Positions 29,237-40,006 of a stretch of DNA of 64,000 nt are shown here, one piece after another. The stretch covers positions 372,001 through 436,000 of the forward strand of contig OY101123.1 in NCBI GenBank assembly GCA_956465555.1, given 5' to 3'. Within the stretch, counting starts at the first letter, position 1, and every line of letters begins with the position of its first letter. Position numbers and translations under genes: made by a program. The notes under the pieces are model-generated. The model did no database searches. It had not been told where the DNA came from and saw only the letters and a program-made list of their open reading frames with translations. The DNA comes from Nitzschia sp. pyKryTriq1. Lineage: Eukaryota > Bacillariophyta > Bacillariophyceae > Bacillariales > Bacillariaceae.

Positions 29237-30791
29237 TGTATTACTACCTACTGCTTTGGCCCGTTGTTCTGGTGGTGGAGAGTTTTTCTTTTCCTTGGAG
29301 TTGCAAAATTATTGTGAGATGGAAGATGGATGCGGTACATTTTGCAAGTACTGTAGGACTCGTACCGGCAATACCCGGTAGGATGTGCCGACGACGAAAC
29401 TGTACTGCTCTATTTTATCCGCGATCGGAAACGCGAATCAGAGAATTTATTTGTTCTGTGTTCTTTGTTCTTCGGTTGGGGTCGCCAGGGGCCTTCAAAT
29501 AATTATTACTGCCTCCCAGAGGAGTCCAGACTGAATGTGCGTCCGTCAGAGAGAGAACCGAACACCGACCGGAAAGGAAAGAGCTCGATGTCAAAAAATG
29601 ACGCACGAAGATTTGCTCGGTGGAGTATACAACACACGAAGCAGCTGTCTTGGTCCATTTAATTGTTGTTTTGATTCGGCTCGAAAAACCATAACTAACT
29701 TTCTAGCGAGTGACGCACGAAAACGAGATAAAAAAGCTTTTTATTCTCAATCTTCTATTCTCATCGATCATCCTTCAAGGTGGTACGGTAGTATACACCT
29801 GTTATTTCGTCGTGCTTTCTGCAGGCAAGACGCAAGGACAGGCAATGAAGGGGACTACATACTTCCTGCCTATTCGGTTGCGAGTCCCGCTTGAGCTGAG
29901 AAGGTAAAGGAAGGACAGACGGGATTCGGCGATCAAACGACATCCGCAGGACAGTTCATCCCATTGCATCTTGCGGCAATACGATGCTCTTGACCATCAT
30001 GTTGACGGATGTCCATGGCCATGAGGAGGCATGTAATGACTTGTACTAACAGTCAAGCTGTTATTGGTCCGCTTCATGCAGTCCCAGCCGGACGAGGACG
30101 CCTTGCTGGTACCAAATTCCAAGACGGTATCCGACTATGGTGAGAACCCGTGGGAGGGGCTCAAAGTAGAGCCGAAAGGGGAGGAGATGAGGAATTCGGA
30201 TTCAGACAGCGAGTCAAAGAGGTTCTACTTGGAGTTGCTTTGGACGGCGGCAAATGGGAAAAAGAAAAATATGATAGCAATGGGGTTGACGACTAGAAGA
30301 AGTACGGTGTTCTCGTTCTAAACAGTTTGAAGAAGAACTCAAGAACATGGAAGCGCTACCGCTGAGGAGCGACAATGAAAATAACAGCGACGACCAAAGC
30401 ACCTGAAGACCAGGCCAGGACGCGAAAGAGACCGGACACGGTAGATTTAATAATATAGACGAATGTCTAAACACACAACTCAAACGTACAAATTTAATTA
30501 GCCGCGTCCGTTGAGATAGTCTTGTCCTCTTGTATCATGGCCATTCTGTGGTTGACAGGGGTTTGGGGTCCTGTCGGAGGACAGACTATCTGACCGTCTG
30601 TCTGTCTCCCTTCAAACACTGTATTCGTATCTCCCTCCGATGCGACGACAGAGACGCGATGGAGCATGGAGCCAAAAGCCAAAAGCCAAAAGCCAAAAAC
30701 TGACGATAAAAGCAAGAGTTGTTTGCATATTCCATCAAGAATCAAGACCCTTCCACACACGTCTCTGCTTTTATTGATACGCACTAGCATC
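29237..30791. other. Intergenic, 1.55 kb, possibly with gene remnant
   Basis: No recognised gene. An open frame at 30064-30321 (+) encodes an acidic then Lys-rich 85-residue peptide (PWEGLKVEPKGEE) without similarity that I know; it could be a decayed exon. The last part (30660-30790) is the leader of the next gene, with a repeated AAAAGCCAAAAGCC run. Confidence 0.45.
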
Positions 30792-31549
30792 ATGTTTCGA
30801 AGAGTTGCATCCATCGCCGCAGCACTTCTGTGCATCTTTGGATCGCTGGGCGGCGAGCCATTCGCAACTGCCTTCCAGGCCTCCCCGTTGCAATTATCGT
30901 CGGCATCGTCCGCCACGACACTGTTTGCTTCGCGTCGAGCAGTACTGGAAGCGTCGATCACCGCTACTTTAAGTGCTATGGCCATCACGTCACCGGTTTG
31001 GGCCGCTGCAGACGTTGACGATCTCTCCATGCCAAGTGAGGAAGAACAAAAGAAAGCCGAGGTACGTTCATACACCAACACAGCGCAGTCTTAATACTGT
31101 ATCCCCTAGACTCGACTCTTGCAACGAACCCACTCTTCCTTTATGGGTGGGTTCTTTGCTGGCACAATATGTGCCGCGGGGGAATATCCATGGGGCTGCC
31201 CGAAATATGGCAGATTGCCCTAGCCCTGTTTGCTGAGGCCAAATTTCGTTGTCTCTTAATTTGGTCTCTATCCCAACATGGCGACACTTTGCAACAAGAC
31301 AATCGAATTGAACTGCATTGCATTTTATTTCTCACTCAATTAATTACTGTTGTGTTGCTGCTTGTATTATTCTAGGAAGACGCCATGAAAGAGCGCTTGA
31401 GGAAAAAGGCCGAACTTCAAAAGGCGGCATCGAAACCAGCGACATTCCAGGAAAGCATGGCGGCGGAAGTTAAAAAGCAAGAGTCGCTAAAGAAATCACA
31501 AATGGAACGCCGTAATGCCATGTGTGAAGAACTCGGAAGAGGATGCTAG
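30792..31549 (+). CDS. Small plastid (probably thylakoid lumen) protein, unknown
   Basis: Two exons, 30792-31061 and 31376-31549, with a 314-nt intron (GTACGT...TTCTAG), give 147 residues. The signal peptide ends FATA-FQASP (ASAFAP motif). A transit peptide with SRRAVLEASITATLSAMAITSPVWA follows, a second hydrophobic signal ending in V-W-A that suggests Sec or Tat entry to the lumen. The mature protein is only about 75 residues, highly charged and helical (KERLRKKAELQKAA, then MAAEVKKQESLKKSQMERR), ending MCEELGRGC. It resembles small extrinsic photosystem proteins in size and charge, but I cannot assign it to a named subunit. Confidence 0.7.
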
Positions 31550-32314
31550 TCATTATCGGGATCAGCTATTATTTGAAACTAGACTCTAAAAGAAAAGACG
31601 ATTGATCAAGATTGATCGTGATGATGTTAGTCTCGAGAGTCGTCAGTGGCGGGAATCTTATCGCTATAGCAATCCCAAAAGGCTCCAAAATAGCAACAAT
31701 CAGTCGTCGCAAATTCGGAGTTGCGACTACTTCTCTGCGCCTAGGTCCCTGCTCTAGAGGACGATCTCTCTCTAGGATTGCACGGGAGAAAGACTACATG
31801 CCGCTCTTGGGCGGTCTCCTGGGACTTCTCTACCTGGCACAGCCTCTGGTACCGGTACAGTACCTGGTACCAATACCAGGTATTAGTCTATCGGTACCAG
31901 TACCAGCTCACGTTTCATCAATAGACCAGGACCGGTACAAACTTTTGTGCAAGTACCTCCGGGTCCTGCACTGTACACTCGTCTTGTAGCATACCGGTAC
32001 TTACCATAGACTGTACTGGTACGCGACGCGAGGCTCCGAAGACGAGAGCACTACTTTTGCGCTGGCTTGCATCTCTCCCCACTGACGTCATTTTTAAAAA
32101 AAAAACACAACACCTTCGCTTTCTTCGTCGTCATCGGAGTTCTCACCATCACAAAATAATATGCTTGATTATTTTTTCCAATTTCCAACCATCCAAGAGA
32201 AGTCCACACATCCCATGCCTGCACCTGCTCGTAAATTTAGTTTTCTGAATGCTGCTACTTCTCTCATTTTTTCATAATTGCTTTACGTAGATACGACAAA
32301 AGCAGAAAGGCAGA
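31550..32314. other. Intergenic with dense GTACC palindromes and a CRE
   Basis: 765 bp without a supported gene. 31847-31990 is packed with GGTACC, ACCGGT, CCAGTACC and related words, several mutually complementary. TGACGTCA lies at 32083-32090. Confidence 0.5.
32083..32090. promoter_or_regulatory. CRE-like palindrome TGACGTCA
   Basis: About 230 bp upstream of the GNAT gene at 32315. Confidence 0.35.
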
Positions 32315-33178
32315 ATGAATAACTCTGGAGTGTTTAGTCCGTCACTGTCGAGCTTGCCTCCGCCGCGCTATTATGGCCGAGTTCGATGCTGTCGCAGCTA
32401 CAGAAGTGTGACAGTGTTGTTATTGAAGTTTTGTTCTATATACTATTCGGTTCTTGAGGTAAATGCTTGGATGCCATCAATGAATTCGGTAGAGGAGAGT
32501 AGACGTTTTTTTCTAGACCTCTCTTCTTCTTTACAAAAGAACGCGCAGGAAATTTCAATTGAGCTCGTAAGGCTCCCCGACGATTTGCCTTCCATTCGTA
32601 CCTGTCGTGCTACCGTTGATTTCGCTTACCGTGGAGCTCCCAACGACCTTCTGAATTCTCAACGTTCCTTTCTGGAGGCATCGGCATTGGGAGCGCAATT
32701 TGATCAATCACGCAACCCTTTTGAGTGCATTGAATGTATTGTCGCTCGACGTGGAAAGGAAGTATTGGCTACGGCGGACTGCCGCTTTCGTGGCAATCGA
32801 TGGCTGATCAGCAATGTCTTTGTGCGCCCATCAGAGCGGGGGAAAGGACTCGGTCGTCGAATCATGTTGGAAGGAGTAGATCAACTCTTATCGGCCCCTA
32901 CTGGGGTGTCGTCAGTACAAATCTCAAAAGACGAGAAGGGTACAAGCTTGTTCAGCCATGATGTGTGCCTTGCTGTTTATACGGCGAACGAAGCTGCTAT
33001 CAAGTTATATGAGTCTTGTGGATTTGAACCAGATGGAGTCCTACACAAGCTTGTAAGAAGAATAGCATGCCTGACAGGTGCTAACTTGATGGTGAATATG
33101 CGCAAGCAAGGACGCCAAGCGACGCCTACTTATCAACGTAGCATCACACCGGTATTGGACCTCCCACCACAACTATAA
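32315..33178 (+). CDS. GNAT-family N-acetyltransferase
   Basis: 287 residues. The N terminus is basic with one hydrophobic patch (VTVLLLKFCSIYYSVLEVNA), which may be a signal for secretion or plastid entry; it lacks a clear A-F cleavage motif. The GNAT core starts near residue 80. LISNVFVRPSERGKGLGRRIMLEGVDQL carries the acetyl-CoA loop R-G-K-G-L-G. VYTANEAAIKLYESCGFEPDG is motif B with the usual A-x-x-L-Y-x-x-x-G-F. The substrate is unknown. It is not close in sequence to the GNAT at 13 kb. It converges on the Cpn10-like gene with only about 25 bp between stop codons. Confidence 0.75.
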   Translation: MNNSGVFSPSLSSLPPPRYYGRVRCCRSYRSVTVLLLKFCSIYYSVLEVNAWMPSMNSVEESRRFFLDLSSSLQKNAQEISIELVRLPDDLPSIRTCRATVDFAYRGAPNDLLNSQRSFLEASALGAQFDQSRNPFECIECIVARRGKEVLATADCRFRGNRWLISNVFVRPSERGKGLGRRIMLEGVDQLLSAPTGVSSVQISKDEKGTSLFSHDVCLAVYTANEAAIKLYESCGFEPDGVLHKLVRRIACLTGANLMVNMRKQGRQATPTYQRSITPVLDLPPQL

Positions 33179-33203
33179 CATCATATTACATCACAATACA
33201 TTA

Positions 33204-33695
33204 CTATTTAGTTTCCGGCACGAGATCTCCTGTCAATTTGGCAGCCACATTCAGACTTCGCATATAGCTCAATTTCGTTCCATCCTCCAATTCTTCATCC
33301 TTGGGTCCAATTCCCCAGGGATCCTTTGCCAGAATCAAATCCCCCGGCTTGATACCATCCAAATCCGGAGCGACGCTTCCATTTTCTTCTTCCCGTCCAG
33401 GTCCGACACTGATCACGCGGCACAGATGCAATCGGGGCAAATCTTCGTCGGGCACGTACAAACTGCCCTCTCCCACGTCTTGCGGTGCCTTGCGTTTTTG
33501 GAGTCGTTCGACGAGTAGCATATCGTAGTGTGTCTGGTACTTGAGGGCCGCTTGTTCCAAGACGAGACGTCCGACGCCACCCCCTCCACCATACGTTGGT
33601 TTGGGAGCACCCGCCAAGGCATGGACTGTCGTAATAGTGGTGGCCAAAGAGGCGAGCAACAGAAGAGCGTGAACGAGGGATCGGAATGGAGGCAT
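33204..33695 (-). CDS. Plastid Cpn10/GroES-like co-chaperonin
   Basis: 163 residues from the ATG at 33695. An upstream extension would only translate a GAT microsatellite as polyisoleucine. The signal peptide ends in TVHA-LAGAP, roughly ASAFAP-like. The GroES-type fold follows: YDMLLVERLQKRKAP (first strand), a short roof loop, LHLCRVISVGPG (the V-x-A-V-G-P-G strand) and IKPGDLILAKDPWG. The mobile loop is short and atypical and the C terminus is longer than in GroES, so function as a classical Cpn60 lid is not assured. Divergent from Snu114. Confidence 0.65.
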   Translation of the reverse strand: MPPFRSLVHALLLLASLATTITTVHALAGAPKPTYGGGGGVGRLVLEQAALKYQTHYDMLLVERLQKRKAPQDVGEGSLYVPDEDLPRLHLCRVISVGPGREEENGSVAPDLDGIKPGDLILAKDPWGIGPKDEELEDGTKLSYMRSLNVAAKLTGDLVPETK

Positions 33696-33722
33696 GATGA
33701 TGATGATGATGATGATGATGAT
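33692..33722 (+). repeat. GAT microsatellite at the Cpn10-like start codon
   Basis: Nine or so GAT units lie directly upstream of the minus-strand ATG, that is, in the 5' leader of the Cpn10-like gene. Confidence 0.9.
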
Positions 33723-34511
33723 TGATGCTTGTGAAATTGGAAATTGGAGTGGAACAAGAGCGAATGCTTTGTAGGCGGCTCGTCGGATCAATGAAGGGGA
33801 AGAAGTGGGCTTTCCGAAGTATGGAAACGCAACAACAATACAATACTTGTACTGTTCTGTACCTGTACCCGGTAGGGAGGGAGACGGGAGACAGACATCA
33901 GACATCGAAACTCATCGATCGTCGCTCGATCGATCGATCGAGCATACCGGTACCAGGGTACTGGTAGTCGAAGACTCTACTAGCCATCGCCATCACAGCG
34001 ATCGCAGAGAGCCATCAATCAAAGTTGTTGTGACGTGAGTTTTTGGCGTCCTATCTGACTCCACGTGGAATATATTTCCGTCAGTACGTCCGTCGCCACG
34101 TGCTGGCCCCAGTATGTTCGACCCCTTCGACTTGTACCAAGATCTTGCTTGACCTCCGTCCGTTTTCTCGCGGCGGAGCCACACACAGCATAGAGCACAC
34201 ACACGCCAACACGACGAATAAGGAGCGAGAAAAAGAGCAACTCCACCATGGCGGCGGCCTCTCTATCGGTACCACCGGCACACACACCAACACAACATTC
34301 ACAAAGCACAGTACAGCGGAACGTTGTGCCCACCATCAAAAAGGCAACCTTGGAATCGCTTTCTATCCGGTACAACAAACAAGCGCTAGTAGTATAGAAT
34401 CACAAAACCAACCAACACATAAGCAAGCGTGCCGATCCTCCGACGTACCCTCTCTACTCACACTCACTCACCGACCTCCAACTTCAACAACTACAACAAC
34501 CAATACACAAA
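33723..34511. promoter_or_regulatory. Divergent intergenic (promoter) region
   Basis: Between the Cpn10-like gene (minus) and Snu114 (plus). Contains a CGATCGATCG run (about 33916-33940), ACCGGT/GGTACC words (33945-33960), TGACGT near 34031, and a long C/A-rich leader before the Snu114 ATG. No gene is seen. Confidence 0.4.
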
Positions 34512-37500
34512 ATGTCCGACCCCAATGAAAACAACGATGATGACTTGTATGATGAATTTGGAAACTATATCGGTCCGGAATTGGATTCTAGTGACGAAGA
34601 CGATGATGATGAAAGTGACGACGAAGAACGCCCTGAGGTGGCCCCGGACGATGCATCGGATGTGAGTCATGAGGAGGAACATGAAGGAGGCGGCGCCATG
34701 GTGATTTCCAAAGGAGGAGGGCATGCAGATGTGGATGCGGAACCCATGAATGCAATTGTCTTGCACGAAGACAAAGAGCATTATCCTTCCGCTGTGGAAA
34801 CCTTTGGGGAAGACGTCCGGACGGCAGTGTTGGATGAAGATGCCATGGATCTGGACACACCGATTGTGGAACCCGTCGTACAGAAATCGCATACGGTCGC
34901 CGAAGCCGATACCGTACTTCAACACAAGTATACGGACGAGTTCTTGACGAATGTCTTGCTGAGCAATGAGACTACGAAAACGCGTCGATCGGTAGCGATT
35001 ATTGGTCATTTGCATCATGGCAAGACGAGTTTGGTCGATTGTTTGATCGAACCGACTTTGGTGGAGGGCTTTGGACCTCGGGCGGCCTTGGAAGAGCAGG
35101 GACCGCGGGTCACCGATACTCTCAAGGCCGAACAGGAACGTCAATGCTCCCTCAAGAGTACTCCCATCACCTTGTGTCTGCCCGATACGCGAGGCAAAAC
35201 CTTTGGAATCACATTGGTGGATTGTCCGGGACATATTCAATTCCATGACGAGTCCGTTGCCGCTTTGAGACTGGTAGATGGAGCCATGTTGGTAGTCGAT
35301 GTCGTCGAAGGCGTCATGATGCATACCGAACTGTTGATTCGACAAGCCGTGGTGGAAGGTGTGCCGATCCTGTTGTGTTTATCCAAAGTGGATCGATTGA
35401 TTGTGGAGCTCAAACTGCCACCCCGGGACGCCTACTACAAACTGTTGCATACTATTGAATCGGTCAATGATTTGATTGCCCAAGCATCGTGTGGACGGTA
35501 TCCACACAAATTGTCACCGGCAAATGGGAACGTGTGCTTTAGTTCAGCCCTTCATGGATGGATGTTTACGTTGGAGAGCTTTGCCCAAGTCTATGCCGAC
35601 CATCATGATGATACGGTAGGAAACTTGACTCTTTCGCAACTCGCCCAACGATTGTGGGGCGATTGGTATTGGGATCCCGCCACACATCAATTTCACGAGT
35701 CGCCGAAGGATTGTACGACACGCGTCACAGACCGGACCTTTGTCAGTTTCATCTTGGAACCCATGTACAAGATTTACTCGGCGTGTTTAGGAGAATCAGA
35801 AGACGAGGTTAATACCTTGTTACGAGGATTGGGTGTCTTGCTGAAACGAGAACAATTGCGAGCGTCGTCGCGACCCCTCCTTCGTGCTGCCTTGTCCAAG
35901 TTTCTCGAAACTGCTGCGGGAGGCTGGGTGGATATGGTGACGCGTCACGTTCCAACGCCCAAAGCGGCCGCCAAGGGCAAATTGGCACGGGGATACTCGG
36001 GTGCCATGGATATGGAATCGCCCATTGTGCAAGATTTAATGGCGTGTTCGTCCAAGGGCCGTCTTGTCGTGCATGTTACCAAACTGTACTCGAGTCCGGA
36101 TGGAAGTTCGTTTGATGCGTTTGGAAGAATTTATTCGGGAACTATTCAACCTGGACAAAGAGTCAAAGTGTTGGGAGAAGCCTATATTCCTGACGAGGAT
36201 GAAGAAGATTGCGCCATTGCGACCGTCGAGGGGGTCTCTATTCCACGAGGACGAGGACAAACACCTGTCACTTTGGCAACGGCTGGAAATTGGGTCTTGT
36301 TGAAAGGGGTCGATGCTACCATTGCCAAAACAGCAACAATAGTGGGGCTTTCACGAGAAGAGAATGCCATGCAAGAAGAGGAAGGCGATCCCGTTCCTAT
36401 TTTCAAACCACTCAGGTTTCCATTTGCTGGTGGCGAATCCGTCGTCAAAATGGCCTTGGAACCGTTGCAGCCGGCAGAGTTGCCCAAAATGGTGGAAGGA
36501 TTGCGACGAGTGAGCAAGTCGTATCCCATGGTACAAACACGAGTCGAAGAGTCGGGAGAACATGTCTTGTTTGGGACAGGCGAATTGTACGTGGATTGTG
36601 TCTTGCATGATCTGCGTCATGTCCATGCGGATGTGGAAGTCAAAGTGGCAGATCCCATTGTGGCCTTTCGAGAAACGGTCATTGAAACGAGTAGTCTCAA
36701 ATGCTTTGCTGAGGTAAGAAGAAGAAAACCGATGAAACATGTACTATCACCACAATGCGTTAGCAATGTATCCTTTGATCTCACCAACATCGATCGATTG
36801 ATACATTATAGACTGCAAACAAGCGAAACAAACTCACCTTTATTGCCGAACCGCTCGACGAGGGAATGGCTGAACGGTTAGAGGCTGGCAAAGTGAGGCT
36901 TGACTGGGACCAGCGTAAACTGGGTCGTTTCTTCCAGAGTCAATACGGATGGGATTTACTTTCGTCTCGCTCGGTGTGGGCCTTTGGGGATTCGCCTACT
37001 CGAGGTACCAACCTGCTGATGGATGACACGTTGCCCAGCGAAGTTGACAAGAGTCTGTTGAACTCTTGCCGTGGCAGTATCGTACAAGGGTTCCAATGGG
37101 CTACCCGGGAAGGCCCCTTGTGCGAAGAGCCAGTGCGCGGGACCAAGTTGAAGATTCTGGATGCCATCATGGCGGACAAACCGATTCATCGGGGAGGAGG
37201 TCAAATCATTCCGACGGCTCGACGTGTCGTGCATTCGTCTCTACTGACAGCGACCCCTCGCTTGATGGAACCCATTAATCGACTGCAGATTCAATGCCCC
37301 GGAGAAATTGTCGAGTCGATTCAAAATGTACTCAAACGCAGGCGGGGTCACATCGTCCAAGACCGCCCCATCCCCGGAACACTATTGTACAGTGTACGGG
37401 GTTTCATTCCCGTACTGGACAGTTTTGGATTTGAGACGGATCTTCGAACCTTTACTCAAGGGCAAGCCATGGTCCATTCCGTCTTTGACCATTGGGCCGT

Positions 37501-37729
37501 AGTGCCGGGCGATCCTTTGGATAAGAATATCATTCTTCATCCTTTGGAACCCAGTCCGCCGCACCATTTGGCCCGTGAGCTACTCTTGAAGACTCGTCGA
37601 AGGAAAGGATTATCGGAAGATGTATCCATCAATAAATTCTTTGACGACGCGATGAAAGCTCAAATGGAGGCTGCTACCGCCGACGCCATGATGCAGCCAG
37701 TGGCGGTTGACATGTCGCCTATTCAATAA
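34512..37729 (+). CDS. SNU114: U5 snRNP GTPase Snu114 / EFTUD2
   Basis: EF-2-related GTPase of the U5 snRNP that controls spliceosome activation and disassembly in the nucleus. Exons 34512-36713 and 36812-37729 (98-nt intron, GTAAGA...TATAG) give 1,039 residues, slightly longer than human EFTUD2. The acidic N terminus opens [17 protein letters not shown], the diagnostic Snu114 start. The GTPase domain has P-loop GHLHHGKT (about residue 164), DCPGH (about 236) and LSKVDRLI (about 291). EF-2-type domains II-V follow, with [19 protein letters not shown] and [24 protein letters not shown], both typical. The intron lies in domain IV. The presence of a full Snu114 agrees with ordinary major-class splicing in this genome. 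Confidence 0.95.
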
Positions 37730-37917
37730 GCATGCGATGGATCTTTGAAACGCAAAAGAAAGGACTCGTCCACTGATCAAAGTGGGTCAAACTGGAACAC
37801 GTTAATGTTCCAAACATCACTAGTGCGCTACGCTTCTGCGGTAATTCTAGCTATCGTTTTGCAAAAGTCAAGCAATTGCAGCAACATCTAGTCATTCACA
37901 CCACCGGTGTGGGTTTC

Positions 37918-38423
37918 TTAGGCTACGTCGAACAGGGAGGCGTCACATGCCGATTTCACTTGGTTGAAGGACCATTCGTAAAACAATACATCCTTGGTGA
38001 AATGATCCAGATTCGATTCAATTCTTTCGCAAGCTCCGATGGAGTGATCTTCCGGGCACGTATTTACATTCAGACTGGGTGTCGCCAAGACACTAATCAG
38101 ACCTTCGTTCAACCAGCATCTGGCACTGTAAAGATTGTAGGCCTTGGGAGATGTCTTGTGCAATTGACCGTTGCTGAAGAGTGCCGCCTCGTCGGAATCG
38201 CATTCCACGAGATCAAGAATGTTCTCTTCACCGAGAGAACAATCTTCCTGATCAGCAAGGAACCAACCGTCAGCGGCGTGTTTGATTTTGAAGAATGATT
38301 TATCACCACAATCCTCGACCACCTGCCAATACTTATCTGGTCCACCAGATTTGCTGTCTTCAAGCTCAATATTCGAGCCTTCGTCGTCGTACTAGGGATA
38401 CATTTTCCAGGGCAATCGGCCAT
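37918..38423 (-). pseudogene. Small unknown protein, frame-disrupted or mis-modelled
   Basis: A 134-codon frame (38322-37918) lacks an ATG and is open upstream to about 38390. It reads as real protein (FFKIKHAADGWFLADQEDC, then WLNEGLISVLATPS) with a beta, ricin-B-like flavour that I cannot confirm. A good ATG (38423, MADCPGKCIP) lies in another frame just upstream, so a short intron or a frameshift near 38390 is needed to join them. It is either a small gene with an unseen splice or a decaying copy. It ends toward the Snu114 3' end. Confidence 0.35.
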
Positions 38424-38933
38424 GGTAAAGAGGTATCCTTTATCAACAATATTCTTGTTGTTCGTGTATTCGACTTATTCTCATCGGTTCTCGTGATATG
38501 CATTGAATTGCTTTATTCATAGATCTACCTGGTATGAGACACAGCGTGGCTAACTCTTGTAGAGAGGCGCGCAGTATCATGGATACCATAGATATAGTCT
38601 AGTACTCGTAGCTAGAGACTAGTAGTAGTAGAAGTCGCTTTCACGTGACCGCGCAACCAAGCTCAAAACTGACGACTGGGTCAATCGAGTCAAATATCGT
38701 AGGTCGACACGCGCGCGCTTCCGTGCTAAAACATTGTTGTGCTTTTATTCGGCGCTGAAGATAACATAAAGTTCAAATTTCCCTGCGCTTGTGGATTTAT
38801 TTTTGGTGTTGTTGTTTTCCTTCTCGATCGATCGACCATGATCTACCGGTAGGAAATACACAACATCATTCCACAACACTTCTTCTACTGTTCATTGTTC
38901 CCTTGCCGACTGTCCTTTATAAAGACGATAATA
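38424..38933. other. Intergenic, 510 bp
   Basis: No gene. TACTAG/CTAGAG words at 38590-38625, CGATCGATCG at 38826, CTACCGGTAG at 38843. It includes the FHA gene promoter. Confidence 0.5.
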
Positions 38934-39737
38934 ATGGCGGACGTTCTTGATTTCCCTTACACCCTTGAAGATGGTAAGAATGACTGTCTTTCTTAATTTC
39001 GCGCAGATTGTACCGTAGATGATGCAAAGCACGCTGGAATCTCAAACACTGCGGCTGCTGCGACACCCCACTCCAATCCTCGTCATTTCTACTCGTATTG
39101 CATAGAACCTGCCGAGCACTGGACAGTGGAGCAAGTTTTGAATTGGTGGCTTCTTCGAGCGAAGATTGAAACAGATGCAGTCCAAGAGCAAATCGTAGAG
39201 CGATTGCAAGCACAGTTGGATGAAGGAATGAAATCGTTGTGGGAGGATCATACCCAAGTCAAAGCCATTGGCGATGGCGAGAACGCGGATCCTCAACGAC
39301 AACAAAAACAGCAACAACAATCAGAGGAGGTCCAAAAACCCACAAGCAAAGAAACGACAGTCGCGACGACCACGACAGCCACAAAGAAAAGCGACGAGCT
39401 GGAACCTGGAACTTTCCGAGTGGATATTGTCGGAGGGCACTACACGGGTGAGTCCTTTGTGCTCAAGCCCTCTGGAAGTAAATTTTGTTGGATCGGTCGA
39501 TCCCAATCGAAAAAGTTTACCAAGAACGGAATCAGTCTTCCACACGATGCGGAAGTTTCGACGTCGCATGGAAAGTTCCTTCCCAGCAAAGGAGGTTTCG
39601 TGTATATTGATGATGGATCGACTAACGGGTCCTGGATCAACGGGGCATTCATTGAGCGTCACGCCGAGTATCCACTGGAGAACGGTATGGAAATTGTTGT
39701 GGGAGCGACTTCTATGAAAATCACTCTTTCAGAATAA
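38934..39737 (+). CDS. SAM-like plus FHA domain protein, with a 33-nt intron
   Basis: Exon 1 (38934-38973, 13 codons plus one base) and exon 2 (39007-39737) give 256 residues. The 33-nt intron (GTAAGA...GCGCAG) contains an in-frame TAA, so it must be removed for the protein to be made; a second acceptor at 39018 would give 45 nt. Residues 50-90 begin EHWTVEQVLNWW, the style of a SAM or SAM-like helical domain. A Gln/Thr-rich linker follows, then a C-terminal FHA domain: WIGRS, STSHGKF and DGSTNGSWINGAF are the phosphothreonine-binding motifs (G-R, S-x-x-H, N-G). FHA proteins read threonine phosphorylation in nuclear signalling. The specific partner is unknown. Confidence 0.75.
38974..39006 (+). 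other. Ultra-short intron (33 nt)
   Basis: GTAAGA donor, CTTAAT branch-like word, GCGCAG acceptor, in-frame stop inside. The joined codon is GAT and the reading frame is kept on both sides. Confidence 0.65.
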
Positions 39738-40006
39738 GGTTGCTTGCGGGAAGGGAATAATCGATGATGAAGGTCGGGGATACTATGGAGAGAAGTATCT
39801 GTTACCAATTCCGGCGTACTTGGTAGCCAATATGACCATACAATTATAGCTATACACTGAAGTACCTACTACTGCAGTCTTATCTTGAACTTTTTTATAT
39901 TATAGACGTACTGTAGAGCTACTTCTAAGATGCATGGTGCCGGGAAACTGAGCTTGAAGCATCTCTCGCAAATGGATCAAACAAAAGATGTACTCCGGTA
40001 TGTCCT

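Noticed and set aside
30494-31081. 195-codon minus-strand frame
   Set aside because: Antisense to the small lumen protein whose splice sites and targeting signals are clear.
37918-38322. Ricin-B lectin assignment for the small minus-strand protein
   Set aside because: Only a general beta/Trp feel; no Q-x-W repeats, so no function was assigned.
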